Origin: Dromaius novaehollandiae | Lineage: Eukaryota; Chordata; Aves; Casuariiformes; Dromaiidae | Reading direction: 5' to 3' | DNA length: 64,000 bases | Assembly (NCBI RefSeq): GCF_036370855.1 | Contig: NC_088099.1 | Span: 90,211,820 to 90,275,819 of the forward strand | In this document: in pieces, positions 50,591-62,144 of the stretch | How positions within the stretch are numbered: the stretch's first letter is position 1 | How the letters are laid out: every line of letters starts with the position of its first letter | Translations under genes and position numbers: made by a program | Notes under the pieces: model-generated | What the model was told of the DNA's origin: nothing | The model's input: only the letters and a program-made list of their open reading frames with translations | Database searches by the model: none

Positions 50591-53500
50591 TCTGCATTAA
50601 TCACAGATGCCTTCGTTAGTTATCTTCATCAAATGGTACTGCTTTGTCTTTTGAATGATAGCCTTACAGCTCTGTTTCTCTTTTGAGCACGACGTACCCT
50701 TGTGCAGCATTAGCAGGTAGTTATGGCACAGCGCTCTGATCTATAACGCAGCAGTGTTTGCTTTGTTGCTTTCTAGGCTATCTGTAACAAAGCATCCAAG
50801 CAATGTAATGAGAACTCAAATACAAAATACTTAATGTCAGACAACAGAACTAGCTAGCCTAACATACAGCAGGCAGTACTTGAATAGCAAAAGTGAGAGT
50901 GTCTGACAGAAATTATGGCAAGGAAGCCTAACAAAAATAGGATCAGTGCTCTGCTGGCATGAATGACAAGTTACATAAAGAATAGCAAAAGCAAAATACA
51001 TATTTTATAGTAACCTCAAGCAGTTCCTACTCTTGTGGAAAAATTTGTTTGTTTGTTTGTTTGGATTTTTGGGTTTCATTTTAGATTAAAACATTTTAAG
51101 AGGTTTTGAGAGACACTATGAAAAATAAAAAGTGTATCTCTACTATCCCCTCTATAAAATGTGAAAACATATTTCTTCATGAAAACTACTTCTTATGGAG
51201 ATATATTGCTAATATCATGTGAGGGATGAGTCAAGTTTGTGATTTGAAAGCATGGGTATTTCTTCTGTCTTAAATAAATTAAAGTGGCAGCAAGCTGATT
51301 TTTCATTTCCTTCCCCAGCCTCTGACACAGAGACATACCAGTATCATCTGGATTTATTTTCATGAGGAGAAGGGGAAGGGGAAAAGGGAAGGGCTTGATC
51401 TCTTAAGACCAACAAATCCGAAGAGAATATTGTCCTATTGAAGTTTCAGAGCACCGTGAAGAGCAAAGACTAACTTGAGAGTAGGATTTGACAAAAACTA
51501 CATATAAATCAAATCATAAATATGGTTTGAACATTGATCCCATCTGTGTTAGCCCACTGTTAAGCAAGTATTGCGCGGAAACGAACTGGAATCTTTATAA
51601 GCTGTGAAACAAGATTTGTATTAGTTCAGGGTTTCACTAATTTCAAACGTAATCAGTGCTAGGATTAATTAACATTATTTCTCATGTTCTTTCTATTGTG
51701 CCTTCCCAAAACTATTATTAATGCTTTCCTGTGTAAAAATAATGGTGAATATTCATGGCATGATGTGAAAATTAAATCTCGTGCTTTTTTAGATAGATAC
51801 TGGAAAATTTTGGCTTCTCTGTGTTTGATCACTGAAAAAAATCACTTTCTATACAAAGTTTGAAACATTTTTCTTAATTTTTCTCTTCAAGTACTTCTTC
51901 ATAAGCACTGGCAAGCAATAAAATCCACAGGTAGTGATTCATTTCATCCTGAAAATTATTTGACTTTGTTCACTGCAATATAATTAGTAATCATTGTGCT
52001 TTGTTGTACAGACATCATGGTGATGTATACAATCTAAAGAGTGAACTAAAATGGATGTAAGAAACAGGCACTGGGTGGGACGGAAATATTTAGCCTCACA
52101 CATTTACTGGTTTGCCACAAAAGTTTGAGAGACAGTTCTGCCTTTTAGGGCCTGACACATTTTATTTTTTCCTATTTCCTGGAAAAATGTGGTTTCAACA
52201 CACTAAATATTTTTTCAAAATTATTTTCTGATGAATAGGAAAAAGAAAATCAGCTGAAGAGGGGGGAGAAAAATAAAAAAGTGAAGAAAAGGCACTCTTG
52301 ACTTTATAGCCTACAGTCCAATCTACAGGTAGTAGATGGGTGAACAGAGCTCTTCCAGGAAGCTATTAGCCATTTTAGTTAGCCGTCTAGGTAGATGTCC
52401 TCACTGCAGTGCTAAAAGGAGTGGGAGGAAAATAACACTATCATCCCTATTTTATAAATTCAGTTCTAAGGAAGAGGCCCAAATCATTTATTAGATCAAG
52501 TTTTCCAACTGACCCCAAATAATGATTTTTTGATTCACTGTTTTTGTTTTGTTTTGTTTTTATTTAACCTTAACTAGCTGAGATGGGACACCAGATTTTG
52601 GATGGCTAAATGTATGCGAGGTGAATTCCATCCTAACTAACATATATTTGTCAACTTTAAAATTGAGAAATATTTCGTTAGGTTTTTCTAACTCTATTTT
52701 GGAAACTCCCAGTTATGAAAACTTTCTCATATATATAAAAAAAAAAAAGTCCAGTTTTAAGAATTTTATATTTGAAAGGTTTAAATCAACAAAACAAAAG
52801 AACTTGATATGTTAAAGATAGACATGGACCTGATTTTCAGCTGATATACCGTAGCTACTTCATTTTCAGTGGAATTTCATAAATCTCTATCTGTTGAGTA
52901 ATTAATCTGTTACTTTTGTCAATAAATAGTCTCTTTCAGTCATAGATAATATGTGGCATAATTGTTCTATGGTATTGATGTAAAAGATATTGAAGACTTC
53001 CTATATCTTTTGCATCATGAACACCCTTTTAGTAATGGCTTAAAATAAAATTCCTAAATCTGTCAAAGAATGTTAGACACTCCAGTGGACAGGATTTATT
53101 ATGTGTGTAAATTAATTTACAGGCATCTTCATTTGTTTCACTCCTTTCAATTTTTATAAATATTGGTCTGAAGGATTTAGAGAGTGACACAATGGTTTTA
53201 TCTTTTATCTTCATATTATATTCAAAGAACTAAATGAAAAATCTTTGATGATGAAATATACTCTAGGAATGTAGCACTTGGTATTTTTACTTTAATCAAT
53301 CCCAGCAGACATATCTTACTATACTAGATCGAACAAATTGCACTTTTGATTTAGTTCGAATCTAGTGAAGCTGAACAAACTACATTTTTTTTGCCCTTCA
53401 CTGTATGGCTGATAATGAGCAAATGGATAACCAGATGGCATAATTTTTGTAAAATTTCCAAGGCACACACTGTAGCATATAAAAAGACACATTCATAAAG

Positions 53501-56500
53501 TGTTCTAGCTTCTAGCATGTATCTCAATTCATTCAAATAAAAATTGGCACAGCAGTTACTGTTTTGCAACATAACTGTTGACTCTTGACTCTTAAGACAT
53601 ATAAATGGCAAATCTCAGAATGAGAAACAACACCTCTTAACTATAAATGTAATGAGGATTGTCACAGTTTTTCTCCGTTCTTCCTAATTATTTTATAGCA
53701 GAAGGTTCTTGAGAAGACATAACACAAATTAAACACTTCAAGATGTGGAAGTTTACAAATGTGCTTTGTTAACTTCAGTCCAAATAAATTAGTTTTAAAA
53801 CAAACACTTATTTCAGCAGGAAGTTAAGGCTTCTGCAGAAAGCCAGTACAAGGCATCTGAATGACTTGAATTCTCTTTATGGGAAGGCAGTAGTCAGCCT
53901 TCAGGAAAGCGTTGTCTACACAAGTGAATGTTTCTCTCTTGTTAGTTAAAGGTACTGTATATGCTTCACACTGCATATAGAGCTTTTGTTCTTGGTGTTG
54001 GTAAAGAATTTTTGAGCCAACACTCATGGACTTTTTTTGTTATTGTTAAGAAAAGTCTAATTTATTGGGAGCTTTGACACAGGATAATGCCCACATGGGG
54101 GATCAAACCTCCTGGACAGGATGGTCAGTCTCTGTCCAGATGGTAGTAGTTGCCTTCAATGCAGGAGTCCTTGGAACAACATCTTCAACTGGATCTGGTG
54201 AGACTCCCCAAACTGTCATTCTAATAATTTTTTATAATCCATCTGACCTGTGGTCCTACATGACCATTTTAGCATATGCATGATCCACTGCTATTGATTA
54301 TTTTATACTACTTACAGAACATTTCATAACTCATTTATCTCTGTACAAATATTCACTCCTATATAATCATTACTTCACCTGCAGGAACAGTTTCTTTTGA
54401 CTATTTTATGTTCTTCTGACACATCTTATCTGTGTACAGTTTGGTGAATTCTGCAGCAAGAGCTGCCTAGGGGAGTCTCTGGGATGGCCAGATTCTCCAT
54501 CTAGGATGGTAGTTGAAGCATACATTGAAACACACAAGTGATGCCTATTGGTTTCCAGTGTGAGGGAATCTCTGGGACTGTTTGAAATTCCTACCTAGAG
54601 AGCTCTAAAAATGGATTGAATGCTTTTCTGCAGTAGTGTATCTGAATTAATCTAGAAGTTTGGTCAGTCGCCCAGGATATTAAAGACTAAGTATGCTGGG
54701 TATGCACACAGGTAAAGCCTTGATAACAGCTATACCACGAGTGTAACTGCAATTTCCTTCTTATATGGCAGTTATAATTTAAATTACACACAGTGTTGTA
54801 TGTACATTCACAGTCTCTAAATAAGAGTATGCTTATGAACCTGTGTACCTGTTTGTCATCACAGATTTATGTGTGCTTTGTTGCTGTATTCTCATACAGT
54901 GATCAACCATATTAGGGTACGCAGAAGCCCTGAACAGGAGCAATATGGGGAGTATGTGCATATGTGTGTCTGCCTTCATAGTGCATTTTAAATTAGACCA
55001 CCTTTCAGCCATTTGCTGTATTCATGGTCATGGATGTTCAGTTCATATTGGCATCCTAAAATATAGAAAGAGAGAGGAAATGAAAAACACCTTTTTCCTT
55101 GTCTTCTCCAACCTTGAGCTTTGCTCTTCAGCTGATGACCTCTTCCATTCCCAGGCTCCACATCAGCTGAGCTTGTGTTTCCTCTGTTGGGAGCTGAGCT
55201 CCTACTACTGTTAAGCTTATATCCTCTGGAAAGGCAGTGAGGTAAGCACAGTGAATCTATAATGTAATCTCCAGAAGTAAAATTTTGTATCTATGTTGAA
55301 TTACTAGATAGCAAGGCCAGGCTAGCATAGCAGATTATATTTCAGTGGGGTGCAGACAGACACATGCTATTCTGTCCACATTCAAAGGCAGCTGGATACA
55401 AGTCAGTGCCACTGTGTATAAGCTAGTATTTCCTGCCCCTTATCTGGGTGCTGTGTCTGCAAACAGTATTATGTTTCTGGCTTAGAGCTTGACTGATCCT
55501 AGCAAGAACTCAGGAGAAGTTGTGTCAATCTGCACTTGTGCCTGTACACATACACTGCATACAGTTATGAGGTGGGATTTAGTTCCACATAAAGACACTT
55601 AGACGTAGGAATATAAGCTCTCGTTACGGTCTGCAGAGAGACTGTCAACAGTACCAGTGGAGTTTGGAGACGTATTCAGCTAATCCTAAAAGAGTTATCT
55701 ACATTTGGCCTGACAGGTTGTTCTTTAGGCTCCATTGACTTCATGGGCTTTATCTCCATTGAGTTAGACATCTGCCTTGAAAGTAGACACCTACATTTAG
55801 GCGGACAGAGCTGGAACAAAATGCCACTCATATTCTTTTATTTCTGGCAATTCTATTCAATGTTTTTTGAAGATAAAATCATTAGTTTGTGTTTAACAAT
55901 CAATAGTCATTAATTGCTGTCCCTAGTGGTAGTAAAGAGTTTTTCAAGCTATATCTACAAAAATTCCTCCATTGATTTTGGTGGTTTTCTTCCCAAAATC
56001 CCCAAGAACAAATTTAAATAGTTGACTAAATATAGAAGAGGACAATTCTGCATCAACTGCTTTTTTTACAAACCATTTTTTTCCCCAGTAGAGCAAAACT
56101 CTGTTATAAAAATCTCACCTTCTCTTTCAGTTGCTGCTTAAATGTGATACCTTTTCTTTTTCTCAACATAGGTTGGGAAAAGAAAATGTTAAGAATTCCT
56201 TATGGTCATTTTTAATTTAAAATACAAGTTTTCCATTAAAGAAAAATTCTCTTTCCTTATAGAAAGGTCACCACAATCCAGGAGTTATGAACTATAAAGT
56301 TCTGTGTGTATGCAAAGGAAAAAGATACATTTTAAGCTTTGTGTGAACTGCTGATAATAATTCTTTAGTTTTTAAATCAGTATTTCATAGCTTTGATACT
56401 CCATGGCTCTGTGAAAACTCTTTTATGATACAGTGTTTTGTGAAATTACAGTGTGGTTTGGTCACAGCTATAAAAATAAAAAATCCAGCAGAATGGCCAA

Positions 56501-57712
56501 AGTTTCTCTGATGTAATGCTGCAATCAGAACCACACACTCAGTATGTGAAAATACACAAGGCTTTCTCAGTATAGGGAGTCTGGAACAAGCTTCTAAGTT
56601 AAATTCAGTTAAACTAACATAAGTCTCTACTTACTTCTGTAATAAGAAGTGTATTTCTATACTTCTATAATGCATCTGTTTGACAGAGGATAGATGATAG
56701 ATTTTCCCTGACATAAGTAGAAGGTTGATATATATGCCTGCACCATTGTTAATGGTCAATATAGAAACAGTTCCCTGCACCGAAGTTGGCTGATACAGAA
56801 TGTAATTACCAACTCTATTTGGTAATATTTACTGGGAAAACATAGGATACAATGAGATTCCTTTTTTTTACTGGTGCCTGCAGATTTTCTGCTGTTATAT
56901 CATAAAAGAAGAATGAGAAACCTATTTTCAGATCTGTCAAATTTCAACATCATGCACAATTTACACAGATATGTTTCTCTCATACTACCCAATTTCAGGG
57001 TTTGCAGCTAATGCTTTTCCAGCTCAGGTATATTTTCTCTTACACTCCAGATGTAGCAGATTGACTTACTGATGAATTTCACCTGGTGCATGCTAGAGGT
57101 GTGCAGCATCTGGGAGAAGATGTAATCTCCAGAGGGATCCTGGGCTCATGTCATGCCGTGATCCACTTTTCCTATCATGTGCCCTGACCTGCAGGATCTG
57201 ACAGTGCATTTCTGTTACTACATGACCCAACATTCAGTGTTTCTTGCACTTGGTCAGAATGTAAAAAGACTGATGATTAGCTATGTTGTCTTCTCCAACT
57301 TAGTTTGAATCCAATTTTCTGTACCGTCTTCCAGTATAAAAGCTGGGACATTTTCTGCACCCATGGTGATACTTTTTCATTTCACTGCAATTGGCTGATC
57401 TCTCAGGTGCTGAAAACTTTATTCTATCCAAAAGTGAAACTGCAATGTCATCTTCGAATGCGACTTTCACTTATCTGTTCATATATTTTCAGAATGAAAT
57501 TTCCTTATTTGGTGAAACCTGAAGCATTTTTAAATGCTTGTGATTATTGTAAATATTCTTATTTGATATCTGTCATTCACACTCTTTCCTTGGTGGCCTA
57601 TCTTACTTTCTGGCTCGAAAAAGTGAAGGCATAAAAAGCAGACGTGTTTCCCCATATGCCAGGTACCTATATGATGCAATCTAACCTTAACTTTCTGTCT
57701 GATGAACATTCT
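50591..57712. other. Non-coding stretch
   Basis: No supported gene. It contains a (TTTG)n tract at 51043-51063, a G-run motif at 51372-51393, a TTTTG tract at about 52543-52561, and an A run at about 52737-52748. Frames such as 53824-54027 (minus, 67 codons) and 57305-57634 (plus, 109 codons) have no domain or splice signals and are treated as chance. Confidence 0.55.
51372..51393 (+). other. Predicted G-quadruplex motif
   Basis: Four G runs (4, 4, 3, 3) are separated by loops of 2, 4 and 2 bases, all A. This fits the standard intramolecular quadruplex pattern and stands out in AT-rich surroundings. The purine-only strand could also form triplex DNA. Confidence 0.7.
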
Positions 57713-58240
57713 TCAGCTTCTCAATAAGCGTAGTCTTTTTAAACTCCCTCCACTCCCCCCCCCCCAAAAAAATATCACCTTTGTCATTAGACAGGTACAT
57801 ATATACTTTCCCTTGCTTTGTTGCTCTTCCTGCTCAGCAGGACTCTCCTGGCTCAGGCCGACTTCCTCAGGGCTCTGGACCTGCAGGTCGCCGCACAGAG
57901 GAGCTTTGCTGTGATGTCTCCCTCTCTTTCCTCTGCAAGCAGCTTCCTCCTGCTGTCCTGCACCAGCTTTCCTTTTGTCTTTAGCAAAAAAAGCCCTCTG
58001 TTTGTTGTGTAACTTCTGTCGAGCTTTATCAAAGGACTCATCAGTTGGGGCATGGCACCAGTCACGAGGAGGAACTGTTGCCTGGCTGCCAGAACCACCT
58101 CCAGAAGGAGTTTTCTTCCCTGAGCTGCACTGAAAGTGACATTTCCCAAAATTTTCTCCAGCAGCTAAGTCTGGTTTAAGATACCCCTGGCCTCCTGGGT
58201 CACTCATCTTCCCTCCAGTCACACTTTCCATTGCCTTCAT
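57713..58240 (-). CDS. 175-codon open frame, unidentified (possible exon or processed pseudogene)
   Basis: This is the longest open frame in the window, in a GC-richer island on the minus strand. From Met1, the conceptual protein has a Gly/Ser-rich first third (residues about 8-55, with Gly-Gly-Gly-Ser repeats), then a basic and glutamine-rich stretch (about 70-105, with several Lys-Arg clusters), an acidic Gln/Glu-rich run (about 128-142), and a Gly-rich end caused by a G11 tract. I recognise no family. A second same-strand frame of 98 codons (57853-58149) overlaps it and looks similarly gene-like (a Lys-Leu-Leu-Ala-Glu-Glu-Arg-Glu stretch), so a frameshifted pseudogene is plausible. There is no clear acceptor upstream. 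An in-frame stop lies three codons before the start. The last 30 or so codons, from the G tract on, are probably not part of any ancestral protein. Confidence 0.3.
   Translation of the reverse strand: MKAMESVTGGKMSDPGGQGYLKPDLAAGENFGKCHFQCSSGKKTPSGGGSGSQATVPPRDWCHAPTDESFDKARQKLHNKQRAFFAKDKRKAGAGQQEEAACRGKRGRHHSKAPLCGDLQVQSPEEVGLSQESPAEQEEQQSKGKYICTCLMTKVIFFWGGGSGGSLKRLRLLRS
57757..57775. repeat. C12-A7 homopolymer junction
   Basis: About 12 C followed by about 7 A on the plus strand. It is slippage-prone and supplies the Gly/Phe-rich end of the minus-strand frame. Confidence 0.8.
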
Positions 58241-60339
58241 TGCAGTTCACTCCATTATAATAACTGAACTATTTGTGGAGCTCCACAGTAAAGACATACA
58301 TCTTTACTTAAAACATCACAGTGAGGTGGGAGGGTATCAGAACTGACTTCAGCTTGTCATGCTGTTAGGGAAAATCAGGTGGAATTATAACCTACATTGT
58401 GTCTCGTATTGGCTAGGAAATGTTAGGTAGTTATCACTGATTTTTATTTGTTTGCTCTCCCAGCCCAAACATGCCAGTATAACACATGCACTAGTATCCT
58501 TGGCTTGTCTATTCCACAGTGCCAACAGATGATTTTAGAAAGAAAGGAAGTAATTAATTAATAACTAGTGCTATATTAAGCAGATAAAGTCACAAGATTT
58601 AACATAAATAATTAGGAAGTTCCCACTTTCCACTTGCTGTTTCCTGATACCTGAACTTACCCTGCCAGGGAATACTACATTTTTTGTCTCTTAAATGTGT
58701 GCTATAGCATTTAAGCATGTTAAAATATTTTTGAATGAACCAGGGTTTCAGTTGAGTTATGGAAGTCTATACAAGTGATGTGGAGTTAATACATAATACC
58801 TAATAGTGATTTTGATACCATGATGGCATAACTCAATTTATTTTCTCCATTTCTGAGGACAGCTACAATATTCAGCATTTTAGATTAGTCCTTCTCTATG
58901 TGCCTTTCACTGTGTGTCATTCTTCTCATGTCCAAGACAGAGGAATTATTTAACTGGAATAACAGTGGTTTACATTAGTGGAACTAACAAAGTTTGGCTG
59001 GCTGTATAATCAGTTTTGACTAGCAATTCAAAACATTGTGTATTTTTTGTACAGCTGTGCTGTTGTTACCCCATTCTTTAAAATTTCGTGGTATTTCTCT
59101 GCTGAGTTTATTGTCTGTGTAGAACAAAACATCTCATTTAATCTGTTTTCACAAGACAGAAGAATGACAGGATAGTTTGAGTTGAGCGAAATTATATTTT
59201 TCTCTCTCATGTTTTTTGCATAGCTTTAAATGGACTTTAATTTATTATTCCAGTACTTAAAGATCATTTACAATCATTTTGTTTTGCATCCAGAATATAA
59301 AGGCATTTTAGATGTCCCATAATTGGAGAAATGGTATTCGACTGTCTCAGTTCTATTCGTTCTTGAAGAAAGAGGTTCACCCTAGCTTATCATCATTATC
59401 TCTTTGGCCACATACAGCAATGCAGGAATGGTCTTGTCTGGGGTGAGGAGATATTATCCTGGTCATAGAAGAGTTCTTCTCAAGCAGAACTCTTTAAAAG
59501 TCAAGCTCTTACTCTTTAAAATGTGTTTCTTATAAACCCTTCATAATTCTAAGATGCAAGGCAGATCTTTAACTAGTCCAGTATATTCTGAAGTGCCCAT
59601 TAGTTTATCTTGGGTGGGGTTTTTAAATCTGCTAATTAAATCAAAGTATGAAACCCAATCTGGACTTTTTGCTTACAGCTGTAGTAATATTCTCAGTGAT
59701 ATTTTTAAAAATACTTATAAAGTGTGTTAAACTTACAGCAATGCTTACAGCTAGTGATGAAATGTACATATTTATTCACAGTGTTTGCATATTTATCCTC
59801 ATGACATTTTATTTAAACATTAAATACTAATCTGACTTTGACCTTCTTAATTTGTAGGGGATAAATATGTGAGTCAATAATGTCATCTCTTCAAACTCCT
59901 ACTCTTCAGTTCAGTGTAAAGCTTATATTACATCTGGTTGGGTGTTGAAAGAACAACAGCTCTGACAATCACTGTTTAGATACTGGTGTTGCAAAGATGT
60001 GTGGTTCTTATACAACAAACTCCTGAAGATTTTATATAAATTCAGGATATTATTCAATTACAAGTGTTAAGAGCAGGAATAAGCTAACTTCTGTTAGGAA
60101 CGATGCAGCTGCTGCCACAAGGAAGTTGTCATGCAATCATTACAAGGCTTCTCATATCATCTCTGGAGAATCTTTTCCTAATAAATCAGAGGAAGAATAT
60201 CGGACTTAGTCAGTAGCAACTCCTGCGTTCTTATTACAGAACAACAGCAAAACCAAAAATTTTTGAAATCACTGACAGACTAGTCAAACACAGTTTCGTA
60301 GATCATGAGGAGTACTCTTTGTTTTCGTGATACCATGGG
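58241..60339. other. Non-coding stretch
   Basis: Unique AT-rich sequence. Two 60-codon frames (59028-59210 minus, 59648-59830 plus) have no motif beyond a hydrophobic run in the second, as AT-rich DNA often gives. Nothing else is recognised. Confidence 0.6.
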
Positions 60340-60904
60340 GCAGTTTTAAGTCTGGAAGTTTCTTGATGAGCGTTCTTCCCTGTACCGATTCCCTGTCCCT
60401 CCCTCTTTCATGTAACCTAACAATTTAGTGTTTTGTTGGGGATTCAGTTTCGGACGAAATGCCTTGTGGTAAGGCTTTTACTTTTTGAAGGTGTTTCGTA
60501 AAACCATGTGTAAACCTTCAGTGCAGCTTTGCAAACTGTTGTGCTGAAAGCCCAGGGTGGGCCTTTGGAGCTGCAGTGTGTGCTGCCCTGCTTACGTCCC
60601 CGAGCCGAGAGCCCAGGCCAGGTCTGCAGGGCTGACCTTTGCTGGCTGTTTGATTGCTACTCAGGGATACAAGGAGGGGGGATTTCTACCAGTTAAAGGC
60701 TCTGTTTGAAATGCTGTTGGATGGGGAGGAGTCTGCAATAGTCAAGACCAGACAAACTAAAGTGCTACCTGGTAAAATGCTACCTGCTGATGCTGTAGCA
60801 TAGCAGTAGTATAGGTCTGATAAAAGGCACTGTGCTTACAACAAACACACTGGCTCAGCAGCTGGCTATTCAGTTTTTAAAAGTGTTGCCTACACTGCTC
60901 CTAG
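60340..60904. other. GC-richer island upstream of the 61-codon frame
   Basis: About 550 bases with GC and CpG content above the local background, especially 60520-60640. It includes GTCCCCGAGCCGAGAGCCC near 60597. It resembles neither a full CpG island nor a known repeat, and could be a weak promoter region, an enhancer, or an unrecognised LTR. Confidence 0.35.
60820..60827 (+). promoter_or_regulatory. TATA-like box ATAAAAGG
   Basis: ATAAAAGG flanked by GC-containing sequence, about 100 bases before the ATG of the 61-codon frame. A start site 25-32 bases downstream (around 60848-60855) would give a short leader. The acceptor-like site at 60903-60904 competes with this reading. Confidence 0.3.
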
Positions 60905-60920
60905 AATTATCATCATAAAA

Positions 60921-61106
60921 ATGTCATCCAAGCATTCTGAGAACTTTTCCCTTTTTGAGAGTTATTTAGATATTTGCAGCAGAATCACCTTTGCCAGCCA
61001 GTTTACCATGCAGCCCCACAGCTGCCTGACTGCCAAAGCAGAGAAGGAATTTGAGAGGATCGGGGTGGGTGAGGATTGCACCTACTTATATCCTTTTGGG
61101 CGGTAA
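60921..61106 (+). CDS. 61-codon open frame / possible exon, unidentified
   Basis: This plus-strand frame begins 16 bases after a good acceptor-like site (TGTTGCCTACACTGCTCCTAG, ending 60904). It is open from that site through the ATG. A donor-like GTGAGG at 61069-61074 would define a 164-nt exon (60905-61068); otherwise the frame stops at 61104. The residues are varied and look protein-like: Ser/Phe-rich first, a Cys-Ser-Arg-Ile-Thr-Phe stretch, then Lys-Ala-Glu-Lys-Glu-Phe-Glu-Arg-Ile-Gly. No signal peptide, membrane segment or known domain is seen. It lies just downstream of the GC-richer island and TATA-like box, so it could be an alternative first exon, an internal exon or a microprotein. 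A chance frame remains the simplest explanation. Confidence 0.25.
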   Translation: MSSKHSENFSLFESYLDICSRITFASQFTMQPHSCLTAKAEKEFERIGVGEDCTYLYPFGR

Positions 61107-62073
61107 CACAGCCTTTCAGGCGATGTCCAGCTGCAGCTTGGTGGTGGTACCTACATGACTTCACTATCTTCCATACACCACCTCTCTAGCAAAACCAAGC
61201 TATAATGATAAAATTGTGGCTACGGTGGTTAAGTCTTTGCTTGTAAAAATGAAATAATCACCTGCCTTACAGTCTCCTGGAGGAGGCTGTGGCATTTCTC
61301 CATGATTAACTCTGAAGTGTGGGTTTTGTATCAGTCCCTACTCAGTAAAGCACTTGTTCATGCTCTGTTCCTTTTGAATAAGGCTAAATAAAGTTCTGCT
61401 TGTAGCTTGTGGGTGCAAACCCATTTAAGTTTTAATATAGCTAGTCTAGGTGACATGAGCAGCCAAGACACGACTTACAGGCTCCTGCATCACATGTTTA
61501 AACACATCGTTCTGTACTCAATGACATGGGCAAACAACCAACATTTTATTAATACTGTTACTTAAGTAGATCATCTCCTTGCTATAGCTTTCACAGGAAG
61601 ACCTTTTAAATCTAAATCAACAGGACTTGAGCAGATGCTGATTGTCAAGCATGTACTTAATGTTTTGCTGGTCTGGGGTGTGGAATCAGGACACAGAGCT
61701 GAACCATGTCAGAATAAGCTCTGCGGTTCAGAGCAACTGCTGAGAAAAACAGCTGCTACAGGCACCATTTGTCATTATGTTCCAGTATTAGCATATTACA
61801 ATAAAGTTTCAATTAAAAAATAAAAATCTGACTTATGCATTAAAAAAAATAAGGGATTACCCTACAGGACTTGTTAATTTTAAATTCCATTCCTCTTGAA
61901 CTATCATTAAATTTCTAAAGTAGTGTAGGGCTGACTGTCTCACTCAGGAAGGACTGAGAAATTTGAAGCTTTTCTAATCAGGTCAGAGCACTGAAAGAGT
62001 GGAAGATAAATATACCCATACCCTACTTGCAGCATTCGGAGACTTGCAGAACGCTTTCTTCTGCAGTGCCTTG
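61107..62073. other. Non-coding stretch
   Basis: No supported gene. An AATAAA occurs at about 61386-61391, about 280 bases after the 61-codon frame, and could serve as its polyadenylation signal if the frame is transcribed and unspliced. Nothing else is recognised. Confidence 0.5.
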
Positions 62074-62098
62074 TGGGGGGGGTGGGGGGTGGGGTAGT

Positions 62099-62143
<45 letters not shown>
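62074..62143 (+). repeat. G-rich tract followed by (GT)n microsatellite
   Basis: Runs of 8, 6 and 4 G separated by single T (62074-62094) lead into about 22 GT units (62098-62143, one interrupted by GA). The G tract can form a quadruplex and the GT array Z-DNA. Open frames on both strands here are just Thr-His or Cys-Val dipeptide repeats. Confidence 0.9.

Positions 62144-62144
<1 letters not shown>

Noticed and set aside
53824-54027. 67-codon minus frame with protein-like composition
   Set aside because: No acceptor, promoter or recognisable family; length is within chance expectation.
57305-57634. 109-codon plus-strand frame
   Set aside because: Aromatic and hydrophobic codons typical of translated AT-rich DNA, no splice signals, no motif.
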